From Eudorina sp. 2006-703-Eu-15 (lineage: Eukaryota; Chlorophyta; Chlorophyceae; Chlamydomonadales; Volvocaceae): a DNA stretch of 64,000 nucleotides. A model generated the notes under the pieces. The model was not told where the DNA came from. It made no database searches and saw nothing but the letters and a program-made list of their open reading frames with translations. Positions 56,788-64,000 of the stretch are shown here, piece by piece. The stretch is taken from positions 1 to 64,000 of the forward strand of contig BDSI01000106.1 of the NCBI GenBank assembly GCA_003117195.1. Reading direction: 5' to 3'. Both the position numbers and the translations under genes were made by a program. The first letter of the stretch is position 1, and every line of letters starts with the position of its first letter.

Positions 56788-59700
56788 CTACTCTGGGTAG
56801 TACAGCGCCCACACCCTTGTGTCTGCTCCCGCACAGTCGACCCACTTGATGACGCCGGTGTAGTCCCCCTCGTAGTAGTCGTTCAGCGGCTCGTCTCCGA
56901 ACTTGAGATATAGGGGCGGCAGCTCCGGGTGGCTGTTCCAGGCGTTGAACTCGGGCCAGTCCACCACGTAGATGCTCTGGTAGGAGTTGACCTCGCCTGA
57001 AGGCGTGAAGGCGCGGGCAAGGCGCGGGCAGAGAGGAGCGCCAGCTGACCCATCTCCGGCGGGAGCAGGCAAGCGGAAGGGAGAGGGGCTTGGCAGCGAG
57101 AGCGGGGCAAGGCATGTGGCGGACAGGGCCCGAGGTGTAGGCCTGACCGAGTCGTTCACGGTGGTGACGGTAGCTGCTACGGCGGCCACAACCATGGTGG
57201 TGGGGTGCGCCCGCCCGGCGGTGAGGGCGGGCACAAATGCCACAAGACCCAGATGGCTTATCATCCGGTAGTGCGCGCCGACCATCGGAGAGGGATGCAA
57301 ATGCCGTCTATTCTGTAAGAGACTGTATACCTTCCCAAAAAGAGAGGTGGCTCCCGACGGCCGATATACCTGGTGTGATCCATCCAGCCGACCGACCCAC
57401 CGCCCGTCACAGAACTGGTCGCACACACATACAAATAGAGCCGTAACCCTTTCTCCCTACAATCAGAGACATGACCATGTGCGGCATCCGCCCAGCGAGG
57501 CCGGCCTCAAGCTCACCCTGGCCCTTGAGCGGCCACACCGAGAGGTCCTTGGCCGCCACCGCCTCCTGGATGGTCCAAACCCGCCGCATGTACGAGTTGT
57601 TCACCAGCAGCGCCTTGACAGCGGAGCGGCTTAGGAATCGCGACCCACCTGCACGCATTGCGCGACGGATACCGAGGTGAGGCGCTTAGGTACCTTGCCT
57701 GTGTGATGGCGGTCGTGCTGGCAGTATAGTGCGCGCGTGCCTCCTCATGTGGGCGAGATCTAGCACCCAGCACCATAGCTGCCCGGCGGAAGTGTTTGGA
57801 TACATTCAGCAGGGCTGTGCGTCAGGGCACACACCAAGGGACATTCTATCTTGCGTTCGGATATCTTGCATGATGTGGGGGACCGACAGTGCAGGTCCAT
57901 ACCGGTCCTGGTGGACTGCATCAAGCAAAGGACAAGCATTTTGAACCCCTTCCTGCGCGACCCAGATGGCCATGCAGACCATAAGGTCCCCGTAGTCAAC
58001 TGCTGGGTAACACTCGAAAGGTCGACATGGACGCATCATCGTTATGAAGTGCAAGGACAACGTCAGTTACACTCACGGTACTGGTCCATCTCCGAGTTGT
58101 ACTGCTTGACGATGGAGCGCGCCTCCTGTTGGCGTCAGAATAACATCACCCAAGGTCAGGCACGCTTTCGCGCTTGGTCATCCGGGCAGGCGGATGCGAT
58201 ACTACGGGTCAGTACAGCATTCCGGACTTCAAAACCCTTTGCCGGCAGATTCTCCACGCCTGACCAATAAAAACTGCGGCCGCGCCCTACCGTAAATGCA
58301 CGCGCCCCGTTCCGAGCAGTCGCACAGGTTCCGCCCTCGATGGTATGCACCGCACGGTATTGCAGCTGCAGGATGCACTCCCCTGGATGTTCCGTCCCCC
58401 GAGGTCCTCCGCCTAATATCCGACGGCGCACCGTTGACCTGTCGCACGCACCTGAGAGTTCATGATGCGCCCGGTGATGTAATCCACGACCGGCGCGATG
58501 ATCACGAACACCTGCGAGTCAAACCGGCAGTTGGTTATGAATGGACGCTGCTTTCCACGAACAACCCCGGCAGCACCAAGATGAACATCAACACCTTCCC
58601 CCGGCTCTCCGGCGCGCCGGTCTCCGTCTTACCTTGCCGGCTGCATAGATCGCAGGACTGTCCTTGATGTGACCCATCTTCTCCTCCAGGTCAGCATCCT
58701 GCAGCGCGAACGGCGGCAGCAGCAGCCCTGGCAGCTCAGCAGCAGCGTCTGCGACATATCCCAAGACACGACGCAATCACCCAGTACCGGCACCAGCCGG
58801 CCGCAGCACACCCGCTGTCAAGGCGCATCCCGGCTCCGTGGTTTACAAGTCAGCAGGTACACCTCCCGCACAATGTGCGACGCGTCCGTAAAAGCTTGGC
58901 GGCGGTTTACGTCAGCGATGCCTTCGCGAGTCCAAGAGCAAGTGCCCCCATGCCCTCCATCATCGTCTGGCGTGGACTCAAAAGGAGAAGTCTGGCGAGC
59001 ACTTTTGATGATGACGCATCCTTTACATGAACGCTAACTGCGGACGTAGCCCACATGAACCGCCCGCTTGTGCGTATTCGGTGGCGGAATGTTGATTTTA
59101 AATGCCAGGGGTGGGCCTCTTGAGGCGTCTGGGACGCAAGGCGAGATGGGCGCGGACCCGACCAGGCCTCAATCACCCGATGCGCCCAAGGATGCAACCC
59201 ACTGATGGCCAGCGTGATAATTGGTGCGGGCGGTTAAAACCCAGCTCACGATCGCTGCAAAATGCATGTTTCTGCACACCGCTTCTAGTAGAAGGTTAGA
59301 AGAACCGGACTAGTGTTGTAAACACAAAGCGATGCACCTCAAGTCCTGATCTTTGGCCATCTGGGTCTTCCCCCAATTGCTCGTGGATGCAAGGCTAACC
59401 AGGACACCGTGCGCTCGAAACGCGATGTTCGAGGATTATCCGAGAAAAAGGCGCCCAGAACGAACTGGGATGAATCCGTCACTCGCTGAGGATGAGGAAG
59501 ATGCTATCACGAGGGCGTTCATCATCCGCCCGAATCGTTTGCACACCTGCGGAACGCACATCTGATCCACCCAAGCGTATTCGGCAATGTTGTTGGTGTG
59601 GAGCCACAGCAACCAGGCGGCCACCTGCGCATTCGAAATTGTAGCACAAGGCGCCGAGCAACGGCGGAGGCAGCATCGACCTATGCAGGTACAGGACAAC

Positions 59701-60534
59701 AAGCTTGGCTCGCGGCTACACCGTGCGACACAAAACTTGGTTCTGAATGAGTGAATGTTACAGCAGACCTCTCAGAGGTCAGAAGCTGACCTCCGTGGAT
59801 GGCGCACAGCGGGACGGAGTGCTGGGCAACGCCCAGCTATGTCTGTACGCCTAAGACAGGTAGGACTTGCTCAACATATTTCGCCCGTATATGCAAGGGG
59901 AAGCGAAACCTGGCCACGGCAGAGAAACTCAATGAATCTGACATGGAGATTACCGAAACATGCCCTGCCCTTGTACGGTGATTGGCAACCGCAGCGCCCA
60001 TGCCTGCGATCCCCCGTGCAGGCCCTGAATGAGGCCATGGCGCTTACAAACGCACCTCAATCTGAATCTCATGGCCGTTGGCAAGCGACCAGTCCACGGG
60101 CACCTGCCCGTTACGCAGGTCGTGCACAGCATAACCCTCGCTGCCGCAGTCCGACAGCCATCGCTTGTAGTCCTCTATATTTTCGTTCCGACCGCGGATG
60201 CGCCACCGGTAGGACATCACAGCGGCGTTCTGGCAACAGGAATTGCAAAGTTGGGTCACGTCAGGAGCATTAAAGGCGTAACAAAGTTAGCGAAATCAAA
60301 CTGGCGACTTGCACTGAACAGCCTCATCAACAGCGAGGAGATGAGAGGTTTTCAAAGTATGTAGAAGTCCAACTGTTGTCCAGGTTCCAGTTGATGTTTT
60401 ACCTCTTCGTGGGCATCCGTAATGTGGCACCATCTTCGCTGCCATTCGTTCTTCTGATATGGCGCTCCTCTCTCAAGTCCTTGCAACTCTTCCAGCATTG
60501 CGGGAACGTCCGAAACTCTTAGATAGCGCGGCAT
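56788..60534 (-). CDS. H1: HET (heterokaryon-incompatibility)-like domain protein, complete
   Basis: Ten exons: 60534-60403, 60229-60056, 59624-59547, 58991-58847, 58748-58633, 58511-58452, 58125-58077, 57648-57517, 57369-57331, 56996-56788. All phases agree, giving 377 aa. Three hallmark segments appear in HET order: VMSYRWR (residues 48-54; HET 'SY.WG'), YAWVDQMCVPQ (118-128; HET 'WIDa.CI.Q') and RRVWTIQE (273-280; HET 'R.Wt.QE'). A hydrophobic VFVIIAPVVDYITG segment (about 216-229) lies between the second and third. HET domains are related to TIR folds and act in fungal self/non-self recognition and cell death; the role here is unknown. Two TGTAA signals follow the stop (56767-56763 and 56754-56750). 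The start is the first ATG of a conserved exon that is also present in the inverted copy. Confidence 0.7.
59742..59790 (-). mobile_element. LINE C-like hairpin end with compensatory stem, in H1 intron 2
   Basis: Read on the minus strand: GACCTCTGAGAGGTC, TGCTGTAAC, ATTCACTCATTC. The stem is fully paired although both strands differ from the usual GACCC/GGGTC. Confidence 0.7.
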
Positions 60535-60676
60535 CTTGACTCGTTGCTGTTAATCCGATAAGCGCATAATTGTATATCTCTACTGGCAGGATATGTAGCA
60601 ACATGTCGATGGATATATTTTGATTTGCTGTACGACTAGGTGGTTGATGGTGGTTTGGCACCGTTCGGCAACGCAC
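60199..60676 (-). repeat. Inner left arm of the inverted duplication
   Basis: Reverse-complement match of 61046-61519, including H1 exon 1 and the start of exon 2, but with more substitutions and indels than the outer arm. Confidence 0.9.
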
Positions 60677-61045
60677 TTATCTTTGCGGTGGTTCAGTGCT
60701 CATAAAATTTGTTGCGTGCAGCAATACTATGTATTGCGGGCGCTCAGGGAGGCTCAGGATTTACCGCGCCTTCCCGCTGCGCCTGGCAGATGCGACGTCC
60801 TCTACCGGAACCGACCGGAACTCTTGTCATTCATGGCTGGAGACACATATTTGAGAGTGAAGGACGTGCGGGCGCCAGGGTTTCTGCTCGTTACCAGGAT
60901 GGTCCCGTTCGTGTCTATTCAGTTCTCGGGTACGTGGTTTGATAATCAAAGCTTACGAACAGAGTGCTGAATTATTTTGATTGATTATGGTGGTGTCAGT
61001 AATCTTGTGCTGATGCCGGGCAGCCGGGCTGCCGGCTAGGTGAGC
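60677..61045 (+). other. Spacer of the inverted duplication with a protein-like fragment
   Basis: One plus frame (60709-60942) contains TLVIHGWRHIFESEGRAGAR and VRVYSVLG, which faintly resembles the GW..F/F pattern of B3 DNA-binding domains. It is too short and isolated to call a gene. Confidence 0.25.
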
Positions 61046-61186
61046 AAGTGCATTGCCGAACGGTGCCTAACCACCACCAACCACCTAGTCTACAGCAAAT
61101 CAAAATATCCATCGACATGTTGCTACATATCCTGTCAGTAGTGATATATAATTATGCGTTTGTCGGATTAACAGCAACGAATCAAG

Positions 61187-61573
61187 ATGCCGCGCTATCT
61201 AAGAGTTTCGGACGTTCCCGCAATGCTGGAAGAGTTGCAAGGACTTGAGAGAGGAGCGCCAGATCAGAAGAACGAATGGCAGCGAAGATGGTGCCACATT
61301 ACGGATACCCACGAAGAGGTAAAACATCAACTGTTGGACAACAGTTGGACTTCTACATACTTTGAAAACCTCTCATCTCCTCGCTGGTTGATGAGGCTGT
61401 TCAGAGCAGGTCGCCAGTTTGATTTCGCCAACTTTGTTACGCCCTTAATGCTCCTGACGTGACCCAACTTTGCAATTCCTGTTGCCAGAACGCCGCTGTG
61501 ATCTCCTACCGGTGGCGCAAACCCATGCTACGGTTCCTTGCGTCAGCCCTCGAGCAAGGTGGGTGAACACGCG
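61187..61573 (+). pseudogene. H1': truncated copy of the HET-like gene
   Basis: Exon 1 (61187-61318) is intact, with the same donor GTAAAA. Exon 2 begins at 61489 (NAAVISYRWR) but is cut after the SYRW motif by the deletion and runs into unrelated frame, stopping at 61571-61573. Eight downstream exons are absent. Compared with H1 it has Y to D and A to T changes and a small deletion after the exon 1 donor. No functional HET domain can be made. Confidence 0.85.
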
Positions 61574-61702
61574 GCTTCCACCCGGCCCGATGTTCTCAAC
61601 CCTCAACCCGGCATGATGTTTGTTCGCCTTCATTTGTGGTACAGTACAGTACAGTAAACCCGCGCCGCCGAAGCCCCCACACCCCGTGTCTCCGGCACAC
61701 AG

Positions 61703-63688
61703 GACCCTCCGGGAACATCCCTCCGACGCCATTGCGTATCTGGCGATGATCAGCAAGGACGTGATGTGGATCACCATGGACCGCAACTCACTGATCAACG
61801 ACCTGAAGAAGGCCGACACCCCGGCCAGGCGGGCCTGGGTCGTGCTTAACAACCACCAGGCAGGGTGGGGAGGGGTAGAATAGGGGGGTTGCGCGGTCGT
61901 CCGCGTTGCTGGAGCCGCCTTGCTTGAAACGGGGGGTTTCATTGGTTCAAAATAAAGATTGTGATGGCCGCGCTGGGACGAACGCCTGGTCTGGGTGTTT
62001 TCACATCCTGTCATGCGCTTGTCTTAGCTAGAACGGATTGCCGCGTTGCCCGCTTTAACCCAAGGACGTTTTGCCGACGGCTACAATGAGCGCATGCTTT
62101 GCCACGTTGACCGCTTTCCCGGCCCTTGGGCACGCCATTCTTGACGGCCGGCGCTGCACCCTCTCTCCGCGCAAACTTTTCTGAAACCCCGCAGGTCCAG
62201 AGCGCGCGCGCCTTTCTTCCAGAGGACAAGGTCCTGGCCTTGATTCCATTGGTGGACTACCCAGCCTGGAAGGAGGCCACCGCGGGGGTGCCTGGGCGGT
62301 ACATGGTGCAGGCGTCCGTGGCGTGGGCGTACGGCCTTATGGACGCGCACATGGCGACCTGGAAGTGGGTACCGGCGGCCGGGGAGGAGAGGCAACAGGA
62401 GGAGGGGGGGGCGGCTGAGATTTTCCAAACGCGCAGAAATGGCATGAGTGGCGCTTTGTGAATGGGTGTGGGGTCGGTCTGCGTTTCTGGAGGGGCCGCA
62501 GTGGCGCACGGGCTTGCCTTCTCGCATTTCTTGCTTTGCTGACACGCCCTTGGGGACATTGGATATGCGCTCTCAACATCAAGTCCACGGCGTGTCCATG
62601 ACTGCATCACATTGTCATATCAGGCTTGGTATAGAGCAGCAGGCCGGCGATGCAGAGCGGCATATGTCCAGGCTTCGTGCCGCTTTCCGATGGGGGACAT
62701 TTGTGTCTTTTGAACGTTGTGTGCAGCAGGCTTGGCGAGTTAGGGATGGATGCGCTCCCGCCCCGTGTGCGCCTTCCTTCCCTTCCCATCACGTGCCTGA
62801 GAGTGCGTGGCTCGCCCTCGCACCGGGCAGCAAAGATTCCTGTTCATGCCGCCTCACAGTGATGTGCATTAAATGTCGGTGTTGTTCCCTTCCAGTCTGG
62901 GCCGCCTGTGATGCCATGCACCCCCTCAGTCTATCCATCCATCCATCCATCTATTCATTTCTTATTGGCCTGTCCTTGAGGTGAGGGTTGCTGTTGGCGT
63001 CGCAGGTGGTCCATCCGCGTGTACAACAGCCCCACCTGCAAGGCCCGCGGCCTGGAGCTGCTGCAGCCCCGGCGCAACCTGGGCAACTCCACGTCCATGC
63101 ACGGAGCCACGCCCAACTGGCAGACTCAAGTGGGTGGGGCCCAGGGGCGGGGGGGGCGGGCGCGGGCGATCCGCGGCAGCCGCACGTTCGGCGTGACGTT
63201 GCATTCAGCTGAAACCAGTCGTGGTCTTGACATGCGGTCGACCTGCTTATGTCTTGGCTATCCACGCCAGACATGTGGACCTCGGGCTCCGCACCGAACC
63301 GTCTGGATGCACCGTGAGTCCTCAGCTTGATCCAGGAGACTTGGCTGCAACGCCGCTACACCAACCACATGCCGCCTCGCGTGTGGCCCCCCGTTGCCCC
63401 TGTTCTGTTCGGCATCCCGGCAGATCCCCACCGAGGGCGGCACCTTCGTGCTCGAGCCGCCGCCCGCGCACACCGACGCGGAGGTGACCGAGTACCTGAC
63501 GGCCGCCCCATCGGGCACGTCAGGCGGCGGCCTGGAGCTCCGGGTGGCGGCGGCGCTGCTGATGCCGCACCCCGGCCAGGCCAAGTACTGGGGCGGGGGC
63601 CCCTGGACGTCCATCCGCGACGTGCTGCAGACGGACGAGGTGTTCCGGCTGTCGGTGCAGTGGGGACTGGAGCCGTGGAGGAACCCGG
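61703..63688 (+). pseudogene. H2': copy of H2 lacking its 3' exons
   Basis: Exons equivalent to those of H2 lie at 61703-61859 (or a stop at 61883), 62195-62368, 63006-63129 and 63424-63688, with identical splice sites and almost identical protein (one P to T change, PPPAHTDAEV). Homology stops at about 63756, so the VVVVTGAG exon and the CaaX exon are missing, unless other exons follow beyond the window. Confidence 0.75.
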
Positions 63689-63756
63689 GTGAGGGGGGTA
63701 GTGCGATGCGATTGGGTGGGCAGCGATGAGGGGGAGGGGAGGGAAGCGGCGGTCGA

Positions 63757-64000
63757 GGAAAGGAAGGGGGGGGGGCGGTGTTGCCCGCTGGATTTGAGTG
63801 CGGGCGCACCCTGGGTGCGTGCGGTCTCTCATCCAGAAGAAGTATTCGTGACCTGTTCGGTGGTCACGAGTGCAGGGGCGATGCGCCGCTGTGGGTACGG
63901 ACGTCTTGAGTGCGGATTCCGCCATGGCAAGGCGGGACATTAAACGCCCCGGCTTTGCTATCGTATATGCGTCCGTCCATGCACGCTGCCGCCGCGGCCA
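63757..64000. other. Sequence beyond the inverted arm, nothing recognised
   Basis: Unrelated to the left-arm flank. Too short to interpret. Confidence 0.5.

Larger units (their letters stand above)
61046..63756 (+). repeat. Right arm of the inverted duplication, with internal deletion
   Basis: Joins the match of 60676-60199 directly to the match of 56517-54267. The join at 61515-61519 has the 5-bp GCGCA present at both parental sites. Confidence 0.95.

Noticed and set aside
57760..58060. Protein-like minus-strand frame (AVHQDRYGPALSVPH) as an H1 exon
   Set aside because: Exon 7 joins exon 8 in phase (completing an Arg codon), and inclusion would need unsupported sites. Retention in a splice variant cannot be excluded.
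58155..58431. Open minus-strand frame between H1 exons 6 and 7 as an extra exon
   Set aside because: Neighbouring exons already join in phase without it, and it has no matching splice sites.
60709..60942. B3 DNA-binding domain in the spacer of the inverted duplication
   Set aside because: Only a GW..F-type match over about 30 residues, with no start, splice sites or neighbours to support a gene.

Overview
The window is nuclear DNA of a volvocine-type green alga (Chlamydomonas/Volvox relatives). I infer this from short exons with GT-AG introns in GC-rich DNA, TGTAA polyadenylation signals, Gly/Pro/Lys-rich secreted proteins, L1-type LINE fragments with microsatellite tails, and long (CA)n tracts. 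No bacterial operon, plasmid or CRISPR structure is present. The species cannot be named from the sequence alone. || Layout. 0.15-2.1 kb: 3' end of an SNF2-like helicase gene with a polyQ/polyGly tail. 3.3 kb: a tRNA-Val(CAC). 4.1-15.5 kb: a head-to-tail array of retroelement 3' ends, each closed by a (CA)n tract (LINE A, three copies of LINE B, three copies of an unidentified family E). 17.3-20.7 and 25.7-28.7 kb: two paralogous type II membrane glycosyltransferase genes (GT13/GnT-I-like), both with LINE insertions in intron 1. 31.3-46.3 kb: three paralogous genes for secreted, charge-segregated Gly/Asp(Tyr)-Pro-Lys proteins, called CW1, CW2 and CW3 here. 49-52.3 kb: two poorly resolved exons or genes. 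52.6-60.5 kb, minus strand: a complete 10-exon HET-like gene (H1) and, downstream of it, a second gene (H2) ending in a CaaX box. 61.0-63.8 kb: a partial inverted copy of this locus with a 3.7 kb internal deletion. || Mobile DNA. At least four LINE lineages are present (A, B, C, D). B, C and D share a C-terminal zinc-knuckle region. C and D end in the same short RNA hairpin followed by CGCTGTAAC and a short-repeat tail. Target-site duplications (TSDs) prove several insertions, from about 1.2 kb down to 33-37 bp, and one that may be only 15 bp of tail. This series of hairpin-plus-tail micro-insertions, together with the growth of LINEs inside their own tail microsatellites, is the most unusual feature of the window. 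|| How the genes fit together. The glycosyltransferases (secretory pathway) and the CW proteins (predicted extracellular) are consistent with wall or extracellular-matrix biology. The HET-like genes resemble fungal self/non-self or cell-death regulators. Function is inferred from motifs only. Exon joins were made by hand and checked only by reading frame and splice phase.
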